The notes under the pieces are model-generated. The model searched no databases. It saw nothing but the letters and a program-made list of their open reading frames with translations, and was not told where the DNA came from. From Desulfuromonas versatilis (GTDB taxonomy: Bacteria > Desulfobacterota > Desulfuromonadia > Desulfuromonadales > NIT-T3): a stretch of 64,000 bases of DNA. Positions 51,127-59,033 of this stretch are shown one piece after another. Within the stretch, counting starts at the first letter, position 1, and each line of letters begins with the position of its first letter. The DNA lies in the NCBI RefSeq assembly GCF_019704135.1, contig NZ_AP024355.1, positions 3,913,034 to 3,977,033 of the forward strand, read 5' to 3'. The position numbers were made by a program, and so were the translations under genes.

Positions 51127-52293
51127 ATGGACATCAAGGTTCCCGAGGTAGGCGAATCGATTTTCGAGGCGACCATCGCCAAGTGGCACAAAAAGGAGGG
51201 GGAAACCGTCGCCAAGGACGACCTGCTCTGCGAGCTGGAGACGGACAAGATCACCCTGGAGCTCAACGCCGAGGTCGGCGGCGAACTCTCCATCCAGGTC
51301 GCCGAGGGCGAAACGGTCAAGATCGGCACGGTGATCGGCAGCATCCGCGAGGCCGAGGGGGCTGCCGAGGAGAAGGCCGAAGCGCAGGAACCCGCGGCGG
51401 AGAAGAAGTCCGCCAAGGAAGAAAAAGCCAAAGCCGAGGCCAAGGAGAAGCCCGCGGCGAAGCCTGAAAAGCCCAAACCCGCCGCAGCGGCGCCCGCCAA
51501 GCAGGAGAAGGCCAAGCCAGCCGCCGAGGCGAAAAAGTCCGCCCCCCCGGCCGAGCCGCCCCGCGCGGCCCCCCAGCCGACCCGGGTCACCGACGAGCGG
51601 GTCACCCGCAAGCCGATGAGCTCGCTGCGCAAGCGCATCGCCGAGCGCCTGGTGGCGGTGCGCCAGCAGACCGCCATGCTCACCACCTTCAACGAGGCCG
51701 ACCTCTCCAGGGTCATGGCTCTGCGCAAGAAACACAAGGAGAGCTTCCAGCAGCGCCACGGGGTGAGCCTCGGCTTCATGTCGTTCTTCGTCAAGGCCTG
51801 CGTCGAAGCCCTCAAGGACTTCCCCGAGGTCAACGCCCGCATCGAGGGGGACGACATCGTCTACCACAACTTCTACAACATCGCCATCGCCGTCGGCTCG
51901 GAGAAGGGGCTGGTGGTGCCGGTGCTCAAGGACGCCGACCGCATGCAGTTCGCCGAGATCGAAAAGGCCATCCTCGGCTTCGTCGACAAGATCAACAGCA
52001 ACAAGCTCGATCTGGCCGACCTCGAGGGGGGCACCTTCACCATCACCAACGGCGGCGTCTACGGCTCGCTGCTCTCCACCCCCATGCTCAACCCGCCGCA
52101 GAGCGGCATCCTGGGGATGCACGCCATCAAGGAGCGCCCGGTGGCAATCGACGGCAAGGTGGAGATCCGGCCGATGATGTACCTGGCCCTTAGTTACGAC
52201 CACCGCATCATCGACGGCAAGGAAGCGGTGAATTTCCTGAAGCGGATCAAGGAGCTGATCGAGGAGCCCGAGGAGATGCTGTTGGAGCTTTGA
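51127..52293 (+). CDS. sucB: Dihydrolipoyl succinyltransferase (E2) lacking a peripheral subunit-binding domain
   Basis: A 388-residue E2 core of the 2-oxoglutarate dehydrogenase complex. Residues 1-77 form a lipoyl domain with the lipoylated Lys in [10 protein letters not shown]. Residues about 78-155 are an Ala/Lys/Pro/Glu linker. The acyltransferase domain starts near [21 protein letters not shown] and ends with catalytic SYDHRIIDG. The peripheral subunit-binding domain expected in the linker (segment like SPAVRRLI..GTGKGGRITKED) is not present, which resembles mitochondrial E2o rather than E. coli SucB. It starts 37 bases after sucA and is followed by a strong terminator. Confidence 0.95.
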   Translation: MDIKVPEVGESIFEATIAKWHKKEGETVAKDDLLCELETDKITLELNAEVGGELSIQVAEGETVKIGTVIGSIREAEGAAEEKAEAQEPAAEKKSAKEEKAKAEAKEKPAAKPEKPKPAAAAPAKQEKAKPAAEAKKSAPPAEPPRAAPQPTRVTDERVTRKPMSSLRKRIAERLVAVRQQTAMLTTFNEADLSRVMALRKKHKESFQQRHGVSLGFMSFFVKACVEALKDFPEVNARIEGDDIVYHNFYNIAIAVGSEKGLVVPVLKDADRMQFAEIEKAILGFVDKINSNKLDLADLEGGTFTITNGGVYGSLLSTPMLNPPQSGILGMHAIKERPVAIDGKVEIRPMMYLALSYDHRIIDGKEAVNFLKRIKELIEEPEEMLLEL

Positions 52294-52344
52294 CTTGGGG
52301 GGGCGGGAGCCAGGCTGCCTGGACGGGGCCGACTGTTTTATGCG

Positions 52345-52372
52345 AAAAAGCCCGGAGCGATCCGGGCTTTTT
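52345..52372. terminator. Bidirectional terminator between sucB and the small Mo/W-locus gene
   Basis: AAAAAGCCCGGA (52345-52356) pairs perfectly with TCCGGGCTTTTT (52361-52372), loop GCGA. Works on both strands. Confidence 0.92.
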
Positions 52373-52380
52373 CATTGGGG

Positions 52381-52605
52381 TCAGACTTCGATCTCCTCCT
52401 CTTCTTCCCCCTGGTGCTTGGGTCCCCGCGGCAGCAGCACCAGCTCGGCGCCCACCGTCTCGGCGATGTGCCTGAGCTCGCTCATCCGCAGGTGCTTGCC
52501 ATAGACCTTAAGGTCGACCCCGGCGACGGCGGCCAGCTGGTAGCGCGGCGTTTTCGACCCGTCGACGTATTTCCTTCTTTCCCGGTAAAACAGTTTGCCT
52601 GCCAT
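52381..52605 (-). CDS. 74-aa protein of unknown family, downstream of the Mo-storage-like gene (paralogue A)
   Basis: Starts MAGKLFYRERRKYVD (GGGAG 7 bases upstream). The core reads PRYQLAAVAGVDLKVYGKHLR, then MSELRHIAETVGAELVLL, and the tail is acidic (GEEEEEIEV). It matches, without gaps, the product of the divergent gene at 53645: 30 of the first 58 positions are identical in my hand alignment. The shared pattern is FYRxR...PRxQLxAxAGVxLxxxGxHLRxxELRxIAExxxAELxxL. I recognise no named domain. It starts 16 bases after the Mo-storage-like gene, so the two are co-transcribed. Role unknown; a metal-handling or regulatory role is inferred from context only. Confidence 0.8.
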   Translation of the reverse strand: MAGKLFYRERRKYVDGSKTPRYQLAAVAGVDLKVYGKHLRMSELRHIAETVGAELVLLPRGPKHQGEEEEEIEV

Positions 52606-52621
52606 AGTCAGCTCCCTTTCC

Positions 52622-53428
52622 TCAGGTTCGGATCCTGGTACCGACCCGCTCGCCCAGAATCGCCTTCTCGATGTTGCCCCGTACGTGGCCATTGACGATC
52701 TTGACCTCCTTGACATGATGAGCGTCCTGCAGCAGGTAAAGCAGCTTGCGCTCCATCGCCAGATCCTCCAGGTCCATGCGAAGCAACTCCTCCACGGTGA
52801 CGTCCTCGATGAGCTCGGCCTTGGGGTCGATGCGCGGATCGGCGCTGAAAAGGCCATCGACGTTTTTCACCAGGATGCAGTTTTTCGCCCCCAGGACCTC
52901 GGCCATCAAAAAGGCCCCCGTGTCGGTGCGGTGCGGCGGAATCAGCCCGACCCCCGGCGGGTGCTCGTACAGCCCGTAGGGCGGGGTGCCGTGCATGACC
53001 GGCAGCAGCCCCAGGTGCAGCAGGGTCGGCAACTCCAGCAGCTCGCCGGTCTTGACCCGGGTGCCGCCCCAGCGCGAGAGCAGCAGCGCCATCATCTCGG
53101 CGTTCTGCTCGCTGATCTTGCCCGCCAGCTCGGCCAAAACCCCCGTCGGCATGCCCAAGTCGATGCCGATGTCGAGCATGTGCCGCACCCGCACGCCGCC
53201 TCCGGTGACCACCAGCATCTTGTGGTTTTTCGACAGTTCGCCGATCTCCTCGATGAGCGGCAGGACCACCTCGCGTCCGTAGTCGATGGCCCCGTGGCCG
53301 CCGATCTTGACCACGTTGAGATCCGGCACGATGCGCAGCTGAGCCATCTGCGCATGCCTGTTCATCAACCCCTTGCGGACCAGGGTCTCCCCTTTCAGCC
53401 GCGAATCCAGCTCATGTCTCTTGCTCAT
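52622..53428 (-). CDS. Molybdenum storage protein (MosA/MosB)-like amino-acid-kinase-fold protein
   Basis: A 268-residue protein of the amino-acid kinase fold. LRIVPDLNVVKIGGHGAID, VVTGGGVRVRHMLDIGIDLGMPTG, GLIPPHRTDTGAFLMAEVLGA, VKNVDGLFSADPR and KIVNGHVRGNI correspond block by block to the A and B subunits of the Azotobacter vinelandii molybdenum storage protein, which sequesters Mo- or W-oxide clusters using ATP. UMP kinase shares the fold but differs in these blocks. Here a single gene exists, not a MosA/MosB pair. Start ATG 53428 (MSKRHELDSR) is chosen for family length; ATG 53437 is possible. Divergent from the small paralogue plus TupC-like ATPase genes. Molybdate/tungstate handling is inferred from homology and context. 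Confidence 0.85.
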   Translation of the reverse strand: MSKRHELDSRLKGETLVRKGLMNRHAQMAQLRIVPDLNVVKIGGHGAIDYGREVVLPLIEEIGELSKNHKMLVVTGGGVRVRHMLDIGIDLGMPTGVLAELAGKISEQNAEMMALLLSRWGGTRVKTGELLELPTLLHLGLLPVMHGTPPYGLYEHPPGVGLIPPHRTDTGAFLMAEVLGAKNCILVKNVDGLFSADPRIDPKAELIEDVTVEELLRMDLEDLAMERKLLYLLQDAHHVKEVKIVNGHVRGNIEKAILGERVGTRIRT

Positions 53429-53644
53429 TGTTCGCATGCCCCCATTTTGCAGAAAACCATCCAAATCCAGTCTCTATTTTTCAATTTTACCCCACAATGG
53501 CAGGAACTTCCTCTTTCTGCCTGCGATTGGAGACATGCGAACATGGGAAAGGAAATACTTCGGTGCCTGGCGGCCGGTTCAAGGTTTTTCTTATGGCCCG
53601 AGCTATACTGGAAACAGGTTGAAAGCCCGCGTGGGAGAAGATCA
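53429..53644. promoter_or_regulatory. Divergent intergenic region of the Mo/W locus
   Basis: A 216-base AT-richer region. GTTCGCATG (53430-53438) recurs inverted as CATGCGAAC (53534-53542). TATACT at 53604-53609 is a good -10 for the plus-strand genes, but its -35 is weak (TTCAAG, 19-base spacing). No ModE-like TATATA palindrome is visible. Confidence 0.4.
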
Positions 53645-53899
53645 ATGCCGGGAATGATATTTTACCGAAAACGCCTCGTGGCCGAAGGCGGCCTCGAGCA
53701 ACCCAGATTTCAACTTGTGGCCCTGGCCGGGGTGAATCTGCAGATTCATGGCAGACATCTGCGGCTGGGTGAACTGAGGTTTATCGCCGAAGCCCTGGAC
53801 GCCGAGCTGATCCAGCTCTCTGCGCCGGAATCCGGCGCAGAAAAGGAAACCATGGAGAGAGGCTCCCATGGAACCTCTTTACACCCTGCACAACATTGA
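53645..53899 (+). CDS. 84-aa protein of unknown family, overlapping the TupC-like ATPase gene (paralogue B)
   Basis: Starts MPGMIFYRKRLVAEG with GGGAG 6-8 bases upstream. PRFQLVALAGVNLQIHGRHLR and LGELRFIAEALDAELIQL align gap-free with paralogue A at 52381. The C-terminal tail (KETMERGSHGTSLHPAQH) differs and is encoded in the 32-base overlap with the ATPase gene, so translation of the two is coupled. The duplicated copies sit on opposite sides of the divergent promoter region, one with the storage protein and one with the transporter ATPase. Confidence 0.8.
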   Translation: MPGMIFYRKRLVAEGGLEQPRFQLVALAGVNLQIHGRHLRLGELRFIAEALDAELIQLSAPESGAEKETMERGSHGTSLHPAQH

Positions 53900-54521
53900 A
53901 AAGAAGGTGGGGGAGAACTTCCTGCTGCGGGTGGAAAAACTCGAGCTGTTCGCCGGAGGGCTCTACTCGCTGGCCGGGCCCAATGGGGCGGGCAAGAGCA
54001 CGCTGCTGAACATCTTGGCCTTTCTGACGTCGCCGGACCGGGGGGAGCTGTTCTTCGCCGGGGAGCGGGCCAGTTGGACGGCAGGCTGGCTGCAGCACAA
54101 ACGCCAGGAGGTGACCCTGGTGCCGCAGAACCCGTTTCTGTTTGAGGGGACGGTAGGTAACAACCTCGCCTTCGGCCTGAAGGTGCGCGGCATCATGGGA
54201 CGCAGGCAGCGGGAGCGGATCTACGCCGCCCTCGGGACAGTGGGGCTCGAGGGGTTCGAAAAGCGTCGGGCGCGCGGGCTCTCCGGGGGCGAGATCCAGC
54301 GGGTCGCCATCGCCCGGGCCCTGGCCCTCGATCCCCGGGTGCTGCTGCTGGACGAGCCGACCTCCAACATCGACTCAACGCATATAATGCGGCTGGAACA
54401 GCTGGTCCCCGAGTTGAGCCGGCGCGGGGTGACCGTGGTCATGGTCACCCACGACCAGGAACAACCCCGCCGGATGGGTTGCTCCATCCTCCCCATCCAG
54501 GGAGGCGTCCTGCAATGCTGA
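53868..54521 (+). CDS. ABC transporter ATP-binding protein, TupC-like (tungstate/molybdate-type)
   Basis: A 217-residue ATPase. Walker A GPNGAGKST, Q-loop VPQNPFLFEGTVGNNLAFGLKVRGI, signature LSGGEIQRVAIARALAL, Walker B LLLDEPTSNID and the H-loop THDQEQ. The segment after the Q-loop (NPFLFEGTV..N..GLK.RGI) is what I associate with TupC/WtpC tungstate ATPases. No permease (TupB) or binding protein (TupA) is adjacent: the next gene, on the opposite strand, is a penicillin-binding protein. The partners may lie elsewhere in the genome, or this ATPase may serve the storage system directly. Confidence 0.85.
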   Translation: MEPLYTLHNIEKKVGENFLLRVEKLELFAGGLYSLAGPNGAGKSTLLNILAFLTSPDRGELFFAGERASWTAGWLQHKRQEVTLVPQNPFLFEGTVGNNLAFGLKVRGIMGRRQRERIYAALGTVGLEGFEKRRARGLSGGEIQRVAIARALALDPRVLLLDEPTSNIDSTHIMRLEQLVPELSRRGVTVVMVTHDQEQPRRMGCSILPIQGGVLQC

Positions 54522-54533
54522 GGGGCGCGGGGG

Positions 54534-55892
54534 TCAATTGCGGCCGGGGGATTCCTGGCCAAAATAGCGGGTCATGGCCATGCGGGCGTATTGGCTGGCG
54601 CGGGTGCCGATGAACTTTTCGTGGGCCACCATGGCGGCCACCACCAGTTGGCGCGGCCCCTGGCGCTCCTTGGCGAAGCCCACGAACCAGTCGTAGCGCG
54701 CCTCGTGGTCGCTGCTGTCGATGCTGCCGGTCTTGCCGCCGATCTCCAGGTCGGCCAGCGCCCGGTCCTTCTGGTAACCGCGGAAAAATTTGCGGGCGGT
54801 TCCCGATTCGACGGTCCCTTCCATCATGCGGCTCAACACCGAGGAGGCCTTGGCGCTCATGGCCTGGGGGCCCCACTGGGGCTGCGAGAGGTAGAGCTGT
54901 TCGCCGTCGGCGCCCACGACCCGGTCGACGATGGAGGGCTCGACCATGCGTCCGTCGTTGAGCACCGCCGAGGCCATCAAGGCCCCGTGCAGGGGGGAGA
55001 TGGTGGTCTCCCGGTTGAACCCGCTGGCCAGCTCGGCCCAGTGGTAAGGCTGATCGCTGATGGTGAAATGACTCGGGGCGAGGGGCAGTTCGAAATCGAG
55101 GGGCTCGTTGAAGGCGAAGGCGCTGGCGGACTTTTCCAGTTGCTCCCGACCCAGGCTCAACTGGCCGAGTTTGCCGAACACCGGGTTGACCGATTGGGCA
55201 AAGGCCTCCTCGAAGGAGAGGGTATTGGTATTGCGGTTGACCGCCTGGGTCAGCTGCCGCTTGTACAGGGTGTGTTTGTAGCCGTTGAATTGCATCGGCG
55301 AATCGGCGGTGTAGCCGCACTGGTCCACAGCCGAGGCGGCGGTGACGATCTTGAAGATGCTGGCCGCCGGAAACTCGCTGAGCAGACAGGGGTTGCCGGA
55401 AGGGTTCTCCCTGTCGAAACCGACCATGGCCAGAATCCGGCCCGTGTCGGCTTCCATGACCACGATGCCGAGATAGCGCGAGTGCTTGCGGTCGAGCCGC
55501 TCGAGCAGGTAGTTCTGCAGATCGACGTCCAGGCTGGTCTCCACCCGCAGCACCTGGCCGTCGACCGGCAGGTCGAGAGCTTTTTCCGTCAGGTTGTTGA
55601 AGGCCTGCTGGTCCAGCAGCTGCCGCAGTTCTTTCTTGCCGGTCAGTCCCGCAGCGGGAAGTGCGGGGAGCGAAGCCTGGGCCGCGCCGATCGGCGAGGG
55701 GGAATCTCCGCCGCGGGGCAAGGCCTGCAGACCGAAGAACAGCCCCGTCCCCAGCAGGGCGACCACCAGTCCCCGCAGGGCGACCCGCCGGAAAAGGCGC
55801 CTGCCGTTCGATCGCCGCTGCAGCCCGGCCTGGTAATCACGCCAGCTGCCACCCTGCGACTGACGCGAGGAATGCTTGAATGATTTTCGCAT
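54534..55892 (-). CDS. Penicillin-binding transpeptidase (class B-like, no transglycosylase)
   Basis: A 452-residue protein with an N-terminal membrane anchor (about residues 38-60, RRVALRGLVVALLGTGLFFGL) and a periplasmic transpeptidase domain. Active-site motifs: S-x-x-K in FPAASIFKIV, SxN in AQSVNPVFG, KTG in GGKTGSIDS. EADTGRILAMVGFDRE is the usual beta-strand before the active site. Cross-links peptidoglycan, or acts as an L,D-insensitive accessory enzyme. MRKSFKHSS is taken as the start; 33 extra upstream codons look untranslated. Convergent with the TupC-like gene (12-base gap). Confidence 0.9.
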   Translation of the reverse strand: MRKSFKHSSRQSQGGSWRDYQAGLQRRSNGRRLFRRVALRGLVVALLGTGLFFGLQALPRGGDSPSPIGAAQASLPALPAAGLTGKKELRQLLDQQAFNNLTEKALDLPVDGQVLRVETSLDVDLQNYLLERLDRKHSRYLGIVVMEADTGRILAMVGFDRENPSGNPCLLSEFPAASIFKIVTAASAVDQCGYTADSPMQFNGYKHTLYKRQLTQAVNRNTNTLSFEEAFAQSVNPVFGKLGQLSLGREQLEKSASAFAFNEPLDFELPLAPSHFTISDQPYHWAELASGFNRETTISPLHGALMASAVLNDGRMVEPSIVDRVVGADGEQLYLSQPQWGPQAMSAKASSVLSRMMEGTVESGTARKFFRGYQKDRALADLEIGGKTGSIDSSDHEARYDWFVGFAKERQGPRQLVVAAMVAHEKFIGTRASQYARMAMTRYFGQESPGRN

Positions 55893-56219
55893 GAATCGAC
55901 TGTCCCTTTCGGGTTCGCCGCACAGGGCCGCTTTCCGGTGATTCTGGACGCCGGGTGGCTTGCCGCCTCCCAAAACAGCCCTTTTTATCATTTTCCCATC
56001 GGGAGATCAATCCATTGCGGCAACCAGCGCTGCTGCCGGCGCTCGCCGCCCCGCATCCACAGCCCCCCCTTCCGCCCGCCGAACCGGCGCCAGCCGGACG
56101 TTTTTCCCCTTTACAAAATTTTACAATCGGCAGATATCTCTTAACCCCCGCTTTAGAGTATCGTGGGTAAGCTGATTAAAAGGCAGCCCGATGCGATACA
56201 GGAAGGATGAACCGCTGGC
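55893..56219. promoter_or_regulatory. Efflux operon upstream region with TTTACA direct repeats
   Basis: A 327-base divergent gap. TTTACA occurs at 56110-56115 and 56120-56125 (10-base period, flanked by CTTTACAAAATTTTACAAT), the arrangement of OmpR/PhoB-type response-regulator sites. The same kind of repeats recurs at 62180-62216. No other gene seen. Confidence 0.5.
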
Positions 56220-57650
56220 ATGCACCCTGACTTCACCCTATCAAAACCCAGCCGCCGGCGGCTGCTGGGCGTGGCCACGGCGCTCTGGCTGAGCGCCTGC
56301 GCCCCGGTCACCCCGCAGCTGCAGCCGCCCGTCGAGCCGCCGGCGGCCTTTTCCGCCGCGGGCGACCAGGCGCTGCCTGAACGCTGGTGGCTGGCCCTCG
56401 ACGACCCTGGCCTGGACGGGCTCATCGAGCGGGCCCTGGCCGGCAACCTGAGCCTGCAGAGCGCCTGGGACCGCCTCGACCAGGCCCGGGCCCTGGCCCG
56501 CCGGGCGGGCGCCGACCTCTACCCCAGCCTCGACGCCGAAGCGAGCGTTTCGCACCTGCGGCTGCGCGAGGGGGGCGAGACCAGCAGCAGCGACGAACTG
56601 GGCCTCGGCCTGGTGGCCGGCTACGAGCTCGACCTCTGGGGCCGGATCCGCTCCAGCCGCGAGGCCGCCCTGCTCGACGCACGGGCCAGCGCGGACGATC
56701 TGCAGACCGCCGCCCTCACCCTCTCGGCCCAGGTCGCCGCCACCTGGTACCAGCTGGTCGAGCAGTACGGCCAGCTGGAGCTGCTCGAGGCCCAGCGGGC
56801 CCTCAACCAACAGGTGCTGGAGCTGGTCACCCTGCAGTTTCGCACCGGCCAGGCCGGCATTGCCGACGTGCTCCAGCAGCGCCAGCTGGTCGAGTCCAAC
56901 CGCGGCGAACGGGCCCAGGCCGAGGCGCGCGCCGGTCTCCTCGAGCACCAGTTGGCGATTCTGCTCGGCAGCGCGCCGGGGGAGCCGGTGGCTCCCCGGC
57001 AGAGCGGGCTGCTGGAGTTGCCGTCGCTGCCCGCGACCGGGCTGCCCGCCGAGCTGGTCCAGCGCCGCCCCGACCTGCGCGGCGCCTGGCACCGGGTGCT
57101 GGCCTCCGACCGCAACCTGGCCGCGGCCATCGCCGAGCGCTTCCCCCGGCTCAGCCTGACCGCGCAGCTGAGCACCTCGGGCGGCAAGGCGAGCGACCTG
57201 TTCAACGACTGGCTGACGAGCCTCGCCGGCAACCTGATCGGCCCCCTGGTCGACGGGGGCTTCCGCCGGGCCGAAATCGACCGCGCCCGGGCGCTGGCCG
57301 CCGAGGATCTGCACACCTACGGCCAGGCGGTCCTCGACGCCTTCGGCGAGGTGGAGGACGCCCTGCTGCAGGAGCGGCGCCAGCGCGAGCTGATCGCCAG
57401 CCTCGACCGGCAGCTGGAGCTGGCGGCCACGGTCATCGAGCGGGTGCGCGACCGCTACACCAAGGGGGCCGTCGACTACCAGCGGGTGCTCGACGCGCTG
57501 CTCTCCCATCAACAACTGCAGCGCACCCGGCTGAGCGCCCAGCGCGAACTGATCCAGAACCGCATCGACCTCTACCGGGCCCTGGGCGGCGGCTGGGAGC
57601 TGGCGCGCGGGGAGCGGGTCACAAGCTTGACAAGCACCGGCCGCGATTGA
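56220..57650 (+). CDS. RND efflux outer-membrane lipoprotein, NodT/OprM family
   Basis: A 476-residue TolC-like outer-membrane channel subunit. The signal ends LWLSACAPVTPQ, a lipobox. Two OEP repeats follow (about 70-250 and 265-465), with typical LDGLIERALAGNLSLQSAWDRLDQARALARRAGADLYPSLD and VQRRPDLRGAWHRVLASDRNLAAAIAERFPRLSL segments. GGAAGG lies 13 bases upstream of the start, a weak ribosome site. First gene of the tripartite efflux operon. Confidence 0.92.
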   Translation: MHPDFTLSKPSRRRLLGVATALWLSACAPVTPQLQPPVEPPAAFSAAGDQALPERWWLALDDPGLDGLIERALAGNLSLQSAWDRLDQARALARRAGADLYPSLDAEASVSHLRLREGGETSSSDELGLGLVAGYELDLWGRIRSSREAALLDARASADDLQTAALTLSAQVAATWYQLVEQYGQLELLEAQRALNQQVLELVTLQFRTGQAGIADVLQQRQLVESNRGERAQAEARAGLLEHQLAILLGSAPGEPVAPRQSGLLELPSLPATGLPAELVQRRPDLRGAWHRVLASDRNLAAAIAERFPRLSLTAQLSTSGGKASDLFNDWLTSLAGNLIGPLVDGGFRRAEIDRARALAAEDLHTYGQAVLDAFGEVEDALLQERRQRELIASLDRQLELAATVIERVRDRYTKGAVDYQRVLDALLSHQQLQRTRLSAQRELIQNRIDLYRALGGGWELARGERVTSLTSTGRD

Positions 57651-57692
57651 TCCGACGGATCAGTCTGATCGGTCGGATCCGCCGGATCCGAC
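57649..57692. repeat. GATCCGAC/GGATC short palindromic repeat array
   Basis: GATCCGACGGATCAGTCTGATCGGTCGGATCC and the following GCCGGATCCGAC are overlapping imperfect copies of a GGATC/GATCC unit, forming a local cruciform-capable array between the outer-membrane and fusion-protein genes. Confidence 0.6.
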
Positions 57693-57746
57693 GCGGCCCA
57701 TTTTTAAGAGAGAAATTCACCGATACCACCACAATAGGAAGTTGCC

Positions 57747-59033
57747 ATGCCCGATAGCGAAATCAAACAGACCGGCCCAACCTCGCAGCAAGCCTCGCCC
57801 CTCGCCCGGGCCCTGCGTCTGCTGCTCCCCGTGGCGGTGCTCGGCGCCGGGGTCGCCATCGCCCTCTGGCTGCTGGAAACCAAGCCCCAGGCCAAACCCC
57901 GCCCCCAGGGGCGCAACGCCACCCTGGTCGAGGTCCGCCCCGTGCTGTTCGGGCCCCAGGCAACCCGGATCGAGGCCATGGGGACGGTCAAGGCGGCCCG
58001 CGAGGTCCAGCTTCGCCCCCAGGTCAGCGGCGAAATCCTCGAAATCAGCGCCGACCTCATCCCCGGCGGTCATTTCCGCGAGGGGCAGCGGCTGCTCAGG
58101 ATCGACCCCACCGACTACCGCCTGGCGCTGCGCCAGCTCTCCAGCGAGGTCGCCAAGGTGGAGTCGGAGCTGCAGATGGAGCAGGGCAACCAGCTGGTCG
58201 CCCAACGCGAGTTCGAACTGCTTGGCGAGGCGGTCAGCCCCGAAGAGAAGTCCCTGATGCTGCGCCAGCCGCAGCTGCAGACCCTGCGGGCCTCCCTCGA
58301 GGCGGCCCGGGCCAAATTGGAACAGGCCGGCATCGACCTCAAGCGCACGGAAATCGAGGCCCCCTTCAACGCCGTGGTGATGAGCCGCGAGGTCAACCTC
58401 GGCGCCCGGGTCACCCCGACCAGCACGCTTGCCACCCTGGTGGGTACCGACGAATACTGGGTGGAGGTCTCGGTGCCGGTCAGCCAGCTGCGCTGGATCC
58501 GGGTCCCCCGGGGCCAGTCCGAGCAGGGCTCCCTGGTTCGGGTCTACGACCGGGCGGCCTGGGGCGAAGGGGTCTATCGGCAGGGCCGGGTGATCCGCCT
58601 GGCCGCCGGCCTCGAGGAGCAGGGGCGCATGGCCCGGCTGCTGGTGCGGGTGGAGGATCCCCTTAACCTGAAAACAGAGAACGCCGGGCAGCGCGCCATG
58701 CTGCTCAACTCCTACGTGCGGGTGGAAATCGAAGGGGAACAGCTCCCCTCGGCGGCGGCCATCGAGCGGGGTCTGATCCGCGATGGCGACAGCGTCTGGG
58801 TGATGGACGGCGAAGGGCGCCTGGAGATCCGCCCGGTGACCATCGCCTTCCGGGGCAGCGAGCAGGTGCTGGTCAGCGCCGGGCTCACCCCCGAGGACCG
58901 CCTGGTGGTCTCCGACCTGCCCGCGCCGGTGGCGGGGATGGCCCTGCGGCTGAACGGCGAGCCGGGCACCGCGCCGGAGCGCACCGCCGCGGCGCCGAGC
59001 CAAGCGGCCCCCGCCGTGGAGGCCAGGCCATGA
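57747..59033 (+). CDS. RND efflux periplasmic adaptor (membrane fusion protein)
   Basis: A 428-residue adaptor. An N-terminal anchor (about 25-48), a lipoyl-like beta domain (VEVRPVLFGPQATRIEAMGTVKAAREVQLRPQVSGEI), a coiled-coil hairpin (about 125-205), the second lipoyl half IDLKRTEIEAPFNAVVMSREVNLGARV, and beta-barrel and membrane-proximal domains. AGGAAG 6 bases before the ATG. Overlaps the pump gene by 4 bases. Confidence 0.94.
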   Translation: MPDSEIKQTGPTSQQASPLARALRLLLPVAVLGAGVAIALWLLETKPQAKPRPQGRNATLVEVRPVLFGPQATRIEAMGTVKAAREVQLRPQVSGEILEISADLIPGGHFREGQRLLRIDPTDYRLALRQLSSEVAKVESELQMEQGNQLVAQREFELLGEAVSPEEKSLMLRQPQLQTLRASLEAARAKLEQAGIDLKRTEIEAPFNAVVMSREVNLGARVTPTSTLATLVGTDEYWVEVSVPVSQLRWIRVPRGQSEQGSLVRVYDRAAWGEGVYRQGRVIRLAAGLEEQGRMARLLVRVEDPLNLKTENAGQRAMLLNSYVRVEIEGEQLPSAAAIERGLIRDGDSVWVMDGEGRLEIRPVTIAFRGSEQVLVSAGLTPEDRLVVSDLPAPVAGMALRLNGEPGTAPERTAAAPSQAAPAVEARP

